Assembly: GCA_009823505.1 (NCBI GenBank)
Contig: VZQC01013833.1
Span: 338,655 to 402,654, forward strand
DNA from: Rhizomys pruinosus
Taxonomy: Eukaryota > Chordata > Mammalia > Rodentia > Spalacidae
Direction: 5' to 3'
Length of the DNA: 64,000 bases
The position numbers and the translations under genes were made by a program. The notes beneath the pieces are model-generated. The model was not told where the DNA came from, did not search any database, and saw only the letters and a program-made list of their open reading frames with translations. This document shows positions 1 through 11,907 of the stretch, in pieces. Within the stretch, counting starts at the first letter, position 1. Every line of letters begins with the position of its first letter.

Positions 1-1028
1 CCAGTCACAGGCAATAAGAACTGGAAGCAGATCCCAGCTGCACTCTTTCCTGGATCTTTTGACCACAGGGCAGGATGTTTCCTCCTCTAAGAGCTCTCAC
101 TAGTTAAATGTCATCAGATGCTGCTCTCCATGACAAGAATAAAAAAGCCATCTTAACATTTAAAATGATCAGGGTCAGAACTAAGCATCTTTATTTTATT
201 AGCTCATGAATATAAGAGGTATAAGTTGTATTAGTTACTTATGAAATTTTTCCAACAACCATAAAATAGTACACAGTGCAATGGATCCTACAAAGTTATT
301 ACTAGGATCCATTTGCAGGCCAGAAAATTATTTTAAAAACTCACCACATTCTTTAAGGAAGATAGCTGCTTATTAGTACTTTCAAGGTTAGTGTTAACAA
401 CCTGCTCAAAATTCCTACTTTCACTTATTACAGAGGGCCTGACCTGCTGAAGTCACTGAGAAGAGCCCTCACCATCATTACTGCTTCCACTATGCCAGAC
501 TTCAGACATGGGTTTATTGAGGTTTCTAACCTGAAATAATCCCCACATCTATAAATTAAGTTTCATGGCTAGAAAATATCTACATATACCAAAACAACAG
601 AAACAACAACAAAAAATCAATAAAAAAAGAAAATATGTACATATACCACTTTCTATGAAGACCTGGTAGTGTGGCAGGGAAACATTCGTTGGCCTCTAAA
701 GTGGAAAGTCAATGCCATTATGAATATTAGTTAACTCAATACTATCTGAAAGGAAACAGGGGTGTGGCTTCCCCCTTAAGCCTCCTCAAACTGCCAAGAC
801 TCGCTGCTTCCTGGGGGACCTAGTGACTCTAACTAACTACATAAAATAGATGTTTGATAAACATTCCAGGAAAAAAAAATGAACACATGAGTTTCATGGG
901 GGTGACAATGTTTGACTTGTTTTTAGTGTTCTGTGCATTTGTTTTTGTTATCTTTCCCCGTGATGGATACCACTCCTGCCAAACAGGAAAGGTAGACTCA
1001 GACATGAATAATATTTTACAAATGTTTG
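1..1028. other. intergenic or intronic DNA, no gene seen
   Basis: No splice-flanked coding exon and no convincing reading frame is visible. The stretch is AT-rich unique-looking DNA with an A-rich patch near 590-640. The short open frames on both strands at 829-1060 overlap each other and carry no recognisable domain, so they are treated as chance. If the minus-strand BEN gene continues past its exon at 2833, this would be downstream intron or 3' flank. Confidence 0.5.
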
Positions 1029-1140
1029 GTATGATCAAGCTGAATGGCACATGCTTGTAATCCAGTTACCTCAGAGGCTGAGGCAGTGGGACACACTTGA
1101 GCCCTGGCAACATAGTGAGGTTGAGACTCAATAAATAAAA
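1029..1140 (+). repeat. old B1 / pB1-like SINE fragment
   Basis: The segment reads as a diverged 7SL-derived SINE: a 'gcacatgcttgtaatcc' head, a 'gaggctgaggcag' core, 'acatagtgagg', and an A-rich 'aataaataaa' tail. It is more diverged than the B1 at 1798, which suggests an old proto-B1 type. Seen directly; subfamily not determined. Confidence 0.6.
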
Positions 1141-1797
1141 TGCCTTATGAGATTCTAATGTACAAACACAGGTCACAACCAGTGTTATAGGTTAGGTCCT
1201 CTCAAGCTTTAGAGTGCTCACAGATCACCCAGGGCTAGGGTTCTTGATAAAACGTAAATTGCACCTCGGTGACTCCAATATGGAACCCAAGACCACATTT
1301 CCCACAATGTTTCTGTGTCACAGGCCAACTATGAGTGGCAAGAATTTATACCTTGTTTCTTATCAAGCATACCACAGACAACTGGCAGATGTTGCTTCTC
1401 TTTCAATGCCTAAGAAAATATGTAAATTATCATTTTCCAAGCAGTATATGGATTTTACTTGCAATCATTTAGGGTTTGGTTTCTGAAGGCTAGAAAATGG
1501 AGAGTTAAAAATAAGATGTTCTGGTTTCAGACACATGGTACTTAAGCTATCACTGAAATCCAGCCACTCGCCAGGGAAATATGATCTCGGCTACAAATAT
1601 TCTTGGCAAGTAGCTTCCATAAACTTACTAAAAAGGGACAGAAATGACTAAACATGATGAGGATCAAGTGTTGTCTTTGGCGAGATTGGTAAAAATTAGT
1701 ACTTGCCATTTCAGCCAAATATTTCATCTGGAAGAGAATACATTTGACATTCTTCTTTAATGGCCCATTTAAGGTAAAACAAATAGAGTGTACTTTA
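1141..1797. other. no gene seen
   Basis: AT-rich sequence without a supportable exon. Open frames at 1214-1486 (+) and 1542-1823 (-) have no recognisable domain and no credible splice context; the second runs into the neighbouring B1. Confidence 0.5.
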
Positions 1798-1961
1798 AAG
1801 ATGCACGCCTTTAATCCTAGCACTTGGGAGGCAGAGGCAGGTGGATCTTTGTGAGTTCAAGGCCAGCCTGGTCTACAGAGTGAGTTCCAGGACAGCTGGG
1901 GCTACAGGGAGACCCTGTCTCGAAAAGACCAAAAATAAAATAAAATAAAATAAAATAAAGA
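1798..1961 (+). repeat. B1 SINE
   Basis: A near full-length B1 shows 'cctttaatcctagcacttgg', 'gaggcagaggcaggtggatc', 'gccagcctggtctacagag' and a 3' end at 'gaccctgtctcgaaaagacc'. It finishes in a (TAAAA)n tail at about 1935-1958. It lies on the strand opposite to the BEN gene. Confidence 0.9.
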
Positions 1962-2029
1962 TGGAATGGAAGAGAAAGAATTCAAGCTGCTATTGTCATA
2001 TACCACAGTGTATAAAATACCTGCCATAC

Positions 2030-2300
2030 AGGGTGGGGAGACTGCTCAGTGAATAAGAATTTTTGCTGCACGAGCATGAGGACCTGAGTTCAAAGCTCTA
2101 GCACCCACATAAAATGTGTAGTGTGTTCATATACACACCTCTAACCCCAGCCTAAAGATCATTGGGGATGGTTGGCTGCCAGGCTAGCTCCAAATACAGT
2201 GAGGTATCCTGTCTCAAGAGAATAAGCTGGAGAGGGATGGAAGAGTCTATTCAACAAACTCCTTTGACCTCCAAGGTTCCACATAGCAACATTTACCCAC
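2030..2300 (+). repeat. ID/B4-like SINE
   Basis: The head 'gggtggggagactgctcagt' and the following 'gcatgaggacctgagttcaa' match the tRNA-derived rodent SINE core. The 3' half ('ggttggctgccaggctagct', 'gtatcctgtctcaag') resembles a composite B4/ID_B1-type body. The family name is an inference. The left edge of the duplicated block discussed at 11907 falls at about 2302. Confidence 0.55.
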
Positions 2301-2832
2301 CACACATATTCCCACATATCACACACAAAAGAAAGAAAGAGGAGGGCTGGAAAGAATGATCAATGCAAAGAAATTAATCTTTATGATTCAAAGAGAAAGA
2401 AAGGGAAAAGCATGTATCTGTGGTAGTTTAAACACAAGGCATGCATTCTTTGTACTAGGTTCTGCCATCACTAGAAATAGTGAGGATCCTGGCTTGCATA
2501 GGCCTAGTCACCACTGCAATAGACAAGAAGCACACACAGCTGATATGATTCTTTTTGGGAATTACTCTGTAAGATATGGAAATAAATTTGCTAAATATTT
2601 TGTAGCTAACATTTTCTCTAGGATACAACTTGGCTTCAAATATACTAACTGAAATACTTGCTTTCTCTTGAAGTCATTTCATAGAGTGTGAATATCAAAT
2701 AGTAAAACAAAGAGGCAAAAGTACGTCAATAACACATGGCCTGAAGATTGTGGGTTCCATGGTACCAGTTCTGGAGTTTTAGGCAGCAACATGGTCCTAG
2801 CAGGTTCCACATTAAGACAAAAAGTAACTTAC

Positions 2833-2954
2833 AGCGGGTATTTCAGGTTCAGAATCCAAGTTCTTAATCAGAAGATTAACAGAAGAAACACACTCCTTCC
2901 AGTCTTTTCCATTTTCTCTCAAATCATAGTCTGGGAACTCTCTTACCAGATACT
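2833..2954 (-). CDS. Bend2: BEN-domain gene exon: C-terminal third of BEN domain
   Basis: On the minus strand a 122-bp exon is flanked by a 3' splice site (pyrimidine-rich, ending tttgcag, just above 2954) and a strong donor gtaagt just below 2833. It enters with two bases that complete a Glu codon from the exon at 4015 and then reads 40 codons, from YLVREFPDYDLRENGKDW through KECVSSVNLLIKNL to SEPEIPA. The IREYL..FP.YDL...G.DW..CV..IN pattern is the closing part of a BEN domain, a fold found in DNA-binding chromatin and transcription regulators. The exon ends in phase 0. If the donor were not used, a stop would follow after six more codons (VSYFLS), so this could be the last coding exon in some transcripts. 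Bend2 is inferred from domain similarity; another BEN family member is possible. Confidence 0.75.
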
Positions 2955-4014
2955 CTGCAAACAGTGAAAGCATTCACAAAAATTAGATGACTATCAAAGA
3001 AATGAGTAAAAAATGTTTAGTTTCAAACAAATATGAAACTTTTCTCTTCCTAATTGTCATTCTTTTATCTCTTTCTGAGAGTTTGAAAGTTCTATCCAAT
3101 GAGGAAGCTTTCCTGAATTATCTCTGTATGTGAGACTTCCTGAAAACACTAGTTTAGGAGATCAATACTCAGATCTGGTTGCTTTAAAAAAATTGTGTGA
3201 AACCAAGAGCAAACTCTTTCTGGATCCTATGACCACTTACTAACCCAATGGATAGATTATCGGCAAAAAGCAGCTTTTTCAGAAAAAAGTGTCATTGTAA
3301 ACATGATGACACCATTGTCTATATATTGGTACAAGTATCATGACTATCTTCCCTAAGTTACTCCTTCTGCATAAAATGTCCCTCATATGCCATTCCCCTA
3401 GCCAAAGACTACTTTAAAATGGAGCTTAATAGCCATCCTCAGGGAAGACTCCTCAGTGCAGTTGTACTGTTCTAAGCTCTCTCAAAATCACTACAATGGA
3501 AAAAAAATTAAGTTTTGTGATCCATGTGTCTACCCCAATCTAGAGTTTAAGCAATATTCTACAAATGCAACACATCTGCCTTGTGGTGTCTTTGGTGTCT
3601 ATGAATCCTAGGACATCAGAATGCATTTCTGGAAGGCATGAAGGTTAACCCAATATGGATTAATCAAGAGATCCAATTTCAATGTTATCAGTCACTTATG
3701 CTCCCCAACCTTTATTTATTTTAGTTACTAATTAATTCATCTGGTTATTTTTACCTCATAAATTTTGGTACTGAAATCTAATTAACTATTCAACATAAAT
3801 AATTATAATCAAGAAGGCTTTTCTTAATCAACACATAGACATATTTTGTTCTTTAACCTATTCCATATCATTACATCGTAAAATTAGTGTCACCCAAATG
3901 AAATGAACATTTCTAAAAGTTACAATAAATTCAGAGTTCTTTTTTCAACTGCTGAAGCATTCATCACATGATCTAATGATGATTAAAATAAGATTCCATA
4001 TTAACTTTACCTAC
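2955..4014 (-). other. intron between the two BEN-domain exons
   Basis: A 1,060-bp AT-rich intron runs between donor gtaggt (below 4015) and the acceptor above 2954. I see no SINE or further exon in it. The equivalent stretch in the second copy lies at about 12562-13620; its 12.83-13.32 kb part differs from this one by only a few substitutions. Confidence 0.6.
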
Positions 4015-4218
4015 CTCTTATTGCAGCTATTTTGTTCTGATCTAGAGGCACACAATCCTGGCTGCTGTCATCTAATGAGCTGAAAAGCAGGGTTTCCCGG
4101 GGCCATAGCACTTTAACCAAGTAGTAGGCTGCGTAAGTGGGATTGTCCTTATCTTTAGCAATCGCCAAATGAACATTAAGTATCTTGACATTTCTGCTTG
4201 GATTGCCAAGATATCCTT
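4015..4218 (-). CDS. Bend2: BEN-domain gene exon: N-terminal two thirds of BEN domain
   Basis: A 204-bp minus-strand exon lies between acceptor tattttag (above 4218) and donor gtaggtaaag (below 4015). It enters in phase 1 and reads 67 complete codons, beginning GYLGNPSRNVKILNVHLAIA and ending VPLDQNKIAAIR, plus a first base G completed by the exon at 2833. The sequence has the BEN-domain plan: a YLG.P.RNV start, a helix around YAAYYLVKVLWPRETL, then PLD..KIAAIREYL running into the next exon. Both exon phases fit their neighbours (30172 upstream, 2833 downstream), strong support that this is a functional exon. BEN domains bind DNA or chromatin partners in the nucleus; BEND2 is known from mammalian meiosis. 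The gene name rests on recognition of the domain, not on a search. Confidence 0.8.
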
Positions 4219-4348
4219 CTAAAATACAGGGGAAAAAAGAGCTTAATGGTAAAATCCTATTGCTGAAGACATAGCACAATTCAGTCACAGGACATGGAAA
4301 AATCAAGATGGTATGGACAAGGAAGTTTCCTCTGTGCTAACTGTCATA

Positions 4349-4349
<1 letters not shown>

Positions 4350-4394
<45 letters not shown>
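4350..4394. repeat. (CA)n microsatellite
   Basis: An uninterrupted run of about 22 CA dinucleotides lies in the intron upstream (in transcript sense) of the BEN exon. Its copy is at 13954-13992. Confidence 0.95.
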
Positions 4395-4397
<3 letters not shown>

Positions 4398-4498
4398 CGC
4401 GCACAAACATGCACACCCCTAAGTATGGAGAAGTATTTTGAACCAATCTTCCGTTAAAATCTACAATTCTTTTCTCTATTTTAAAAAATCAAAATTGT

Positions 4499-4672
4499 GG
4501 GGCTGGAGAGTCCAGAATCCCAGGACACACATGGTAGCTAACAACTTTCTGTAACTCCAGTTCCAAGAAATCTGGTGTCCTCTTCTGTCCTCTGTAGGCA
4601 TTACATGACACAGGTACACTAACACACAGGCAGGCAATACACTCATGCACATAAAAATAATCAAATACAAAA
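4499..4672 (+). repeat. B2 SINE with internal deletion
   Basis: The B2 head 'gggctggagag' jumps straight to 'tccagaatcccagg', so the A-box region is missing. The rest follows the B2 body ('gtcctcttctgtcctctgtagg', 'cattacatgacacagg') to an AT-rich tail. The equivalent element at 14090 keeps the missing ~30 bases ('ttggctcagcagttaagagc'), so the deletion is specific to this copy. Confidence 0.75.
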
Positions 4673-5629
4673 CTATTGTTTAGCATTCTGTTTAATACCT
4701 GTTTACAGGACATGGAGGGAACCTAATACTAGTATTCTACTAAATATTTGTCATCTTAAACTGCCTCCTAAAAACTTATATATTGTCATATGTATGTATA
4801 TGCATATACAGAGAGATCCAATATATCTCTCAACTCTAACTGGAGTTTACTTATACAACAAATGATGATTAACACAGAAACCAACAACTGTCTCACATGC
4901 AGAGGACAAGAGACTATGGAACACTTATCCCTGAATAGGACAACAGTATTAAAACTTCTGTATCCCAAGACTCTGGGATCACTGCAGAATAAGGGGCAGA
5001 AAGACTGTAGGAGCCAGAGGTGGTGGATGACAACAAGACAACTGAATTTTCCAGACAGCTGGTCAGCTCCTCATACAAATTCACAGCAATTGTGACAGCA
5101 TGCACAAGTCTTATGCAATCACAAACCTGAAAAAAATCCTAATATCAATGTGAAGAAGTAGGTAAGAAGTTATAACCACTTCTAAGGAAATTTTGTCAAA
5201 GGCTGCTGGGAGGAGCAGAGTGACTTGTAAGGGACATTTGGTAGGTCAACCAGGCTCCAGGGGATGGACCTAAACTGGAGGGCATTTGGGAACATAAATT
5301 AAACTCTATAGACCTTATTATACATATAATACAGTACATTAAATTGGGCAGGTGGCAATAAGGGGCAGAGGTGATAAGGGAGGAGAGCTAAATTGCATGA
5401 AATATATTGCATGAAAATCAAAACACTTCAATAGAATGAAAAAAATAATAACAGAATTGAAATCATACATTATATACACTTGAATATTGCTTTTGTCAGT
5501 TAACATGTATTGAAAATTCCTGTTTGGGGGGAATACGAATCTGTTTAATTGAAACAAAATAAAAATCAGACAAATTTTTTATGCTTTTAGAAGACTATGT
5601 AAAAATTACCATTGTAGGATAGTTTGGCT
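4673..5629. other. intronic DNA of the BEN gene, no further exon seen
   Basis: AT-rich unique-looking sequence. Several overlapping open frames on both strands (4786-5105) mirror each other and lack a domain or splice signals. Nothing else supportable. Confidence 0.45.
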
Positions 5630-5862
5630 TTTTTTTTACATTTCATTTATTATTTTTATTCTATGTGTATTAGTGTGTTGCCTGTATGTATGTATGTATG
5701 TATGTATGTATGTATGTATGTATGAGCACCTATGTCACACAATGCCCATGGAGGTCAGAAGAGGGTGTCAGATCCACTGTAAGTGGAGTTCAGACAGTTG
5801 TTAGCCACCAGGGATGTACTAGGGAACTAACCTGGGTCCTCTGGAAGAGCAGTATAAATATT
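5630..5862 (-). repeat. B2 SINE (minus) carrying a (TATG)n tract
   Basis: Read on the minus strand this is a B2. The plus strand shows 'aggtcagaagagggtgtcag', 'agttgttagccacc' and 'ctgggtcctctggaagagca', the reverse of a B2 body. The A/T-rich tail end contains a perfect tetranucleotide run (gtatgtat...) at about 5681-5724. Confidence 0.8.
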
Positions 5863-6079
5863 ATCCTATTTAGAGTAAGAAAGTAGTTGAGGGTCACAAA
5901 ATTAGTAAGATACACTGTTGGCTGAGATTTGAATTTAGGGAGCCAGATTTGTGATCCCACAGTCTAAACCACCATGCCTGACTGCCTCATATTTCATGGA
6001 TAGACCACAAGTCACTTAGTGAATTTCCTGCTGTTGCCTTTTGCTTCAATTTTTTATGATTCTATCAAACAACATTCTC

Positions 6080-6345
6080 ATAGCTAGAGATGGTGGCATA
6101 CACGTCTAATCCAAGCACCGAGAGGCAGAGGCAGGTGGATCTCTTATTAGTTTTAGGCCAGCCTGGGCCAGTGAAATGGTTCCAGCAGGAAAGAACCTTG
6201 CTGCCAAGGCTGAACACCTGAGTAAAATCCTCAGGATTCACAAGGTAGAAAGAGAAAACCAACTCCCACAATTTGTCCTCTGACTTCCACACATGTCCTA
6301 AAGCTTGCCCAAACATATACAATCACATACATAACAAATAAATGA
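6080..6345 (+). repeat. B1 fragment fused to a B2/B3-type SINE
   Basis: A truncated B1 ('ggtggcatacacgtctaatc', 'gaggcagaggcaggtggatc', 'gccagcctgggccag') runs directly into a tRNA-type SINE body ('ttgctgccaaggctgaacac', 'caactcccacaatttgtcct', 'ctgacttccacacatgtcc') with an 'aataaatgaaaa' tail. The same composite recurs at 15850-16115, just upstream of the second L1. Confidence 0.7.
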
Positions 6346-6389
6346 AAAAGGAAAGCATTTAGGAATGTGGTTATGATGATTAGAGTTAA

Positions 6390-7150
6390 TTGTTGACTTG
6401 AAAGAATCTAAAATTGAGGATCTTCTCAGCCCTGGAACTTCCAGTGCATGTGTCCAAGACCATTGGAGCCATGCTCCTTCTATCCCAGAGTTCCAAGACC
6501 AACCCCGCCAGTCCAGGGTTAGTGACAGGCCAGGTTTCTTGGCAGCAGGGTTCCAGGACCATCACAGCTCTATCGCTACCAGCCCAGGGTTCTAAGACCA
6601 ACCTAGCCCAGTAACTTCCACTGTAGTTTTCCAGGACCATCCTAGCACCTTCACTTCCAGTGCAGGGAGAGTGATAGGGTGGAGACCTCAGCAGGTGGGT
6701 CCCAGGACCTTCCCAGCCTTCGCACCTCAAACACAGGGTTCCAGAACCATCAGAGTCTTGTTGCTTCCAGTCCAGGGTTCCAGGACCATCCCAGCCTAGT
6801 CCCTTCCAAAGCACGGTGGATTTCAGGGCCACCCAAGCCCATTTCCTTCCCATGCAGTGTTCCAAGACCATCTGAGCCCCATTGGTTCATGGGTAGGGTC
6901 TCTGGGGCTGCTACAACTTCCAGACCTGATCAGGTAATGCCCTAAGGTCACCTTGGTGGTGACAGGATTGGTCAGGCAAAAACCACTGCCATCCACCCCC
7001 CTTGGAGCCATCCTGGTGGGAACAGAGAAGGTGACTAGGAGCAGAAAGTAACAGAAGAGACAGCAAACCTTTCAACCTAGAGGAAGAGGCCCTAAACCAA
7101 TGAAGAAGCACTTGAATTTCACATCAAACTATAAACAACAAATCAAATCC
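6390..7150 (+). mobile_element. L1 5' UTR with ~40-50 bp degenerate repeats
   Basis: This stretch precedes an L1 ORF1. From about 6480 to 6880 it is built from repeats of a short module of the form 'ggttccaggaccatcccagc' about every 40-50 bases (near 6489, 6548, 6588, 6628, 6690, 6738, 6778 and 6861). The module keeps both strands open, producing long artefactual frames. GC content is higher than in the surroundings, as expected for an L1 promoter/5' UTR. Which rodent L1 family it belongs to is unresolved. Confidence 0.7.
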
Positions 7151-7152
7151 AC

Positions 7153-8196
7153 ATGCCAAGAGCACAAAGGAAAACCAACAACATGGGAAAAGCAAATGAT
7201 AAATACCCAACAAAATCTAGCAGTCCCATAGAAGACTCTAACAATGAGTTCTCCCTGGAGATAAACCAGGGCACAGATCTTAAAAGAACGATAATAGACA
7301 TACTCAAAGAAATCAAGGGAGAGAATGACAAACTCAGGAATGAAGTGGCAACACTGAAAAGATCCCACGCTGAAATAAAACAGGAAACCAACCAGCGAAT
7401 GAAGTATCTAGAAAGAATGAAAAACTCCAAAGGGAACTGGAAATACTAAAGAAATCACAAGATGAAGTGAAAAAGGAAATTGCACACTCATCCAGTCAGC
7501 AGGAAAAGATGGGAGAAAGCCTCAGTAAGAGATTGTATGAAGCAGAACATAGACTATCAACACTGGAAGACAAGGTGGAAGAACTGCAATTTTCAAATAA
7601 AGATTATGAAAAATTTTAAAAAGATCAAAGGAATGGAACAATCAGGAAATATGGGACACTATGGGAAGATCAAACCTCTACACCATATGGATAAAGGAAG
7701 GAGACAGGACAAAGCTCCAACAGAATAATAGAAGAAAATTTCTCCAAACTGAAAAATTACAAACCCATACAAATACATGAAGCACATAGAACACCAAATA
7801 GACAAGATAAGGAAAGGAATACCCCATACCATCTCATAGTTAAAACACTAGACACTGAAACCAAAGACAAATTACTGAAGGCCACAAGAGAAAAACAAGT
7901 TACATATAAAGGAAAACCCATCAGAATTAGAGCTGACTTTTCAGTGCAAATGATGAAAGCCAGAAGAACTTGAACCAAAGAATTCCCAGTACTAAAGGAC
8001 TATAGATGACAGCCCAGATTACTATACCCAGCAAAATGTCAAATATAGTTGAAGGAGAAAGAAAAATATTTCATGATATAAACAAGATGAAGGAATTCAT
8101 GGCCAGGGAACTAACCCTTCAGAAAATACTCAAAGAAATTCAAAGGTCAGAGGAAAGGAGCAACTATCCCCACACACCCAGAGAGAGTAATGAATA
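7153..8196 (+). pseudogene. L1 ORF1 (decayed)
   Basis: The reading frame starts MPRAQRKTNNMGKAN and passes through a Lys/Glu-rich coiled-coil stretch (about 7260-7600). It continues in other frames into the RRM/C-terminal part: a stretch resembling KNYKPIQI, then 'EKQVTYKGKPIRI' and 'LTLQKILKEIQ', ending near 8196 in 'RESNE'. This is the order of the L1 ORF1 nucleic-acid chaperone. Several stops and frame changes (for example after 7449 and near 7728) mean no intact protein. The copy at 16932-17900 has different indels. Confidence 0.85.
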
Positions 8197-8232
8197 AAAG
8201 TATAACTGCAGAAATACAAACCTAGATCAAGA

Positions 8233-11200
8233 ATGCAAACAGAAAAGAAGGTAAAAGGAAGCAGCACACATCTCTCAATAATAACATTAAATATTAATGG
8301 GCTGAACTCCTCAATCAAAAGACACAGATTGGGAGAATGGATTAGGAAACTGAACCCATCTATTTGCTGTCTAAAAGAAACCCATCTTATCCTCAAGGCT
8401 AGGCACCAACTTAAAAGTGAAAGGTTGGAAAAAATATTCTAAGCAAATGGTACCAAAAAGCAAGCAGGAGTTGCTATTCTAATATCAGACAAAATAGACT
8501 TCAAAGTAAAACTAATCAGAAGAGACAGAGAGGGCCACTATACCTTTATCAAAGAAACAATTAACCATGAAGATTTCACAATCATGAATATGTATGCACC
8601 AAACTCCTGTGCACTGAACTTTATAAACGCAATTCTACAGGACCTCAAGGCAAAGATTGATTCCAACAGACTAATAGTGGGGGATTTCAATAACTCATTG
8701 AGCCCATTATATAGGTCACCTGGACAAAGAATAAACAGACAGACATATGAATTAAACAATACAATACACCAAATGGACCTCACAGATATTTACTGAATAT
8801 TCCACTCAAACTCCAGACAATATACTTTCTATTCAGCACCCCATGGAACATTCTCCAAAAACGACCACACAGTGGGACACAGAAAAAAACCTCTATAAAT
8901 ACAAAAGGATTGAAATTATTCCATGCATTCTATCAGATCACAGTGCAATAAAGCTCAATATCAACACCAGAATAAGCCCAACTCTCTACAAGAACACATG
9001 GAGACTAAACAACACACTCCTGAATAATGAATGGTCAAGAAGAAATAAAGAAATAAAAACATTCCCAGAGCTAAATGAAAAAGACAGTACAAGACAGCAA
9101 AACATATGGGATACTTTAAAAGAAGTCCTAAGAGGCAAGTTTATAGCACTCAGTGCCTACATAAAAATCAGAAAGAAGACAAATAAATGAACTAACACTG
9201 CAGCTAAAAAAATTTAAAGACAACAAAAAATGAACTCTAAACCTAATAGACAGGAAGAAATAACAAAAATCAGAGCAGAAATCAATGAAATAGAAACAAA
9301 GAAAACAATACAAAGAATCAATGAATCCAAAAGCGTTCTTTGAAAGGATAAACAAGAAAGATATACCCTGGCCAAGTTAAAACAGAAGAGCAACTCCAAA
9401 TCAGTAGTATTCGATGAAAAGGGAAACATCACAACAGACAGAGAAAAATCCAGAAATCTATGAGAATACTTCAAAAATCATACTCTATAAATTTGAAAAC
9501 TCTAAGAGAAATGGATAATATTTGAAACCTGGAATTCACCAAAGCTTGACCAAAAGAGATTGACAGCTTAAAAATACCCATAATATATGAGGAAATTGAA
9601 ACATAATAGTAAAACTCCCAACTAAAAAAGCCCATGCCCAGATGGTTTCATGTCAAAATCTATAAAACATTAAAACAGGACTTACAAACATTATTACTAA
9701 AACTGTTCAGAAGACAAACGGAGGGAAACCTCCCAAATTCCTTCTGAAGCCAGCATCACTCTAAACCAAAACCAGGCAAAGATACAACCAAAAAAGAAAA
9801 CTATAGACCCATGTCATTAATGAACATAATGCAAAAATTCTCAACAAAATACTTGCAAACTGCATCAGACCCAATCAAAAAGATCATCCATCCATCATGA
9901 CAAAGTTGAATCATACAAGAGATGCAGGGATGGTTCAACATAGGTAAATCAATAAATATCACAAAACACATAAATGGGCTGAAAGACAAAAACTCCATGA
10001 TCATCTCAATTGATGCAGAAAAGCCTTCGACAAAATCCAGCATCACATCATGCTTAAAGTCCTAGAGGAAAATGGAACTGGAGGGAACATCCTCAATAAT
10101 CAAAGCCATATGCAACAAACCCACAGCCAACATCATCCTCAATGGAGAAAAGTTGAAGCATTCCCCTTAAAGGCAGGAACATGGCAAGGCTGTGGCCTAT
10201 CACACACTCCTCTTCAATATAGTGCTGAAACACTTGCTAGGGCAATAAGGAAAGAAAGATAAATAAAGGAGTACTAATTATAAAAGAGGAAGTCAAACTA
10301 TTCCTCTTTGCAGATATATGATAGTTTACAAGGGATGCTAAAAACCTACCAGAAAACTCCTAGAAATATTAAGAGTTTCAGCAAAGTGGTGGAGATAAAA
10401 ATTACCCTAGAAAATAAGTAGCCTTTCTTTACAACAAAATAAGCAACTGGAGAAGGAATACATGACCTTTCCACTCACAAGAGCCACAAAAACAATAAAA
10501 TACCTAGGAACAACCTTAACCAAAGACATAAAGATTCTACAACAAAATGTTAAACCCCTGAAGAAAGAGATTAGAAGAAGAAATCAGAAGATGGAAAGAC
10601 CTCCCAGGCTCATGGATTGGAAAAATTAATATAGTAAAAATGTCCATTCTACCCAAATTGATATACAGATTCAATGCAATCCCAATAAAAACCCCAAGAT
10701 TTCTTCACAGATGCTTGGAAAAACCTTAAATTCATATGAAAAACAAAAACCAAATATCCAAAGTTATCCGAGGGAAAAGTGCAATACAAGGGGGTTCACA
10801 TACCAGACTTCAACTGTATTACAGGATTGAGTAAAAAAACAGCCTGGTACTGGGCACAAAAGAGATCCATAGATCAATGGAACAAAACCTGAAGATCCAA
10901 CGGAACACATACAATTCAGCCATTTATTTGACAGGGCTAAAAAGACCAATGGAGAAAGACATTTTCTTCAAGCAAATGGTGCTGGCAAAACTGGATCACA
11001 ATTTGTAAAGAATAAAATTAAACCCTACCTCTCACCTGTGCAAAAATCAACTCCAAATGGATCAAAGACCTAATGAAACCCAAAATTCTGAAGGTGTTCA
11101 AGAAAACATTGGCAGCAACCTAGAAGACACGTAGGAAAAGACTTTCTAAATCAAACAGCAGCTGTCAGAAAAAGGTCAACAATTGCAAATGGGATCTCAT

Positions 11201-11906
11201 TAAATTCAAAAGATTCTGTACATAGAAAGATGACAATCAAAGTAGAGAAAACACAAGAGTGGGATAAACTTCACCATTGATAAATCTGACAGACCATTAA
11301 CATCCAGAATATAAAACACTCAAAAAACAAAGAAAAAGTAAACAAATGACCCACTCAATAGATGGAGCAAAGAGCTGAACAGAGACTTCACAAGTGAGGA
11401 ATTAGAGATGGCTGAGAACACCTTAAGAAGGTTCAACATCACTAATCATTAAGAAAGCAAATCAAAACCACTTAAGATACATCTTCCTCCAATAAGACTG
11501 ACTAGGATCAAGAAAACAAATGATACCAAGTCTGGGAGAGTGTTATGGGGAAGGGAACACTCATCCACTGCTGGTAGGAATGAACTATAAACCACTATGG
11601 AAAGCAGTGTGGAGAACCCTTGGAAGACTTGGAATGAACTTGCCACCCGACCCAGCCATACCACTCCTAGGCATGACCCCCAAGACTCACCCCACTTGCA
11701 GAGATACATGCCAGAAATGTTTATTTCAGCTCTCTTCACAATAGCAAGGAGCTGGAACCAACCTAAATGCCCCTCAACTGGAGTGGATAGAGAAAATGTG
11801 GTACTCTACACAGTGGAGTTCTATGAGCATTAAAGAAAGATGACATCATGAGCTTTGCAGGAAAATGGCTGGAGCTAGAGGACATCATGCTGAGTGAAGT
11901 AACACA
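8233..11906 (+). pseudogene. L1 ORF2 (endonuclease-reverse transcriptase), decayed, cut at gap
   Basis: The ORF opens MQTEKKVKG and enters the apurinic-type endonuclease ('ITLNINGLNSS', 'CCLKETHL', 'VGDFNNSLSP', 'ILSDHSAIKLN'). The reverse transcriptase follows at about 9640-10300 ('[11 protein letters not shown]' in shifted frame, '[12 protein letters not shown]'), then the C-terminal region to about 11900. It is broken by many single-base indels, densest from 9190 to 11906, and ends abruptly at the N at 11907. Relative to the copy at 17934 it lacks the ~360-bp DNA-element insertion near 10706. Confidence 0.85.
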
Positions 11907-11907
11907 N
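11907..11907. other. single-N gap at a sequence jump
   Basis: One ambiguous base separates L1 ORF2 sequence matching 22018-22046 from sequence matching 2302 onward. Left and right flanks are therefore two overlapping pieces of the same 10-kb locus, joined at this point. Confidence 0.9.

Noticed and set aside
2356..2652. Plus-strand frame of 98 codons and its copy at 11848-12147
   Set aside because: Shared only by duplication, no recognisable domain, interrupted differently in the copies, and opposite to the BEN gene.
6386..7011. Long minus-strand frame of 161 codons with MVLE repeats
   Set aside because: It lies antisense to the L1 5' UTR and is produced by its short repeated module; no independent support.
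7129..9474. Minus-strand frames with many hydrophobic residues
   Set aside because: Antisense shadows of L1 ORF1/ORF2.
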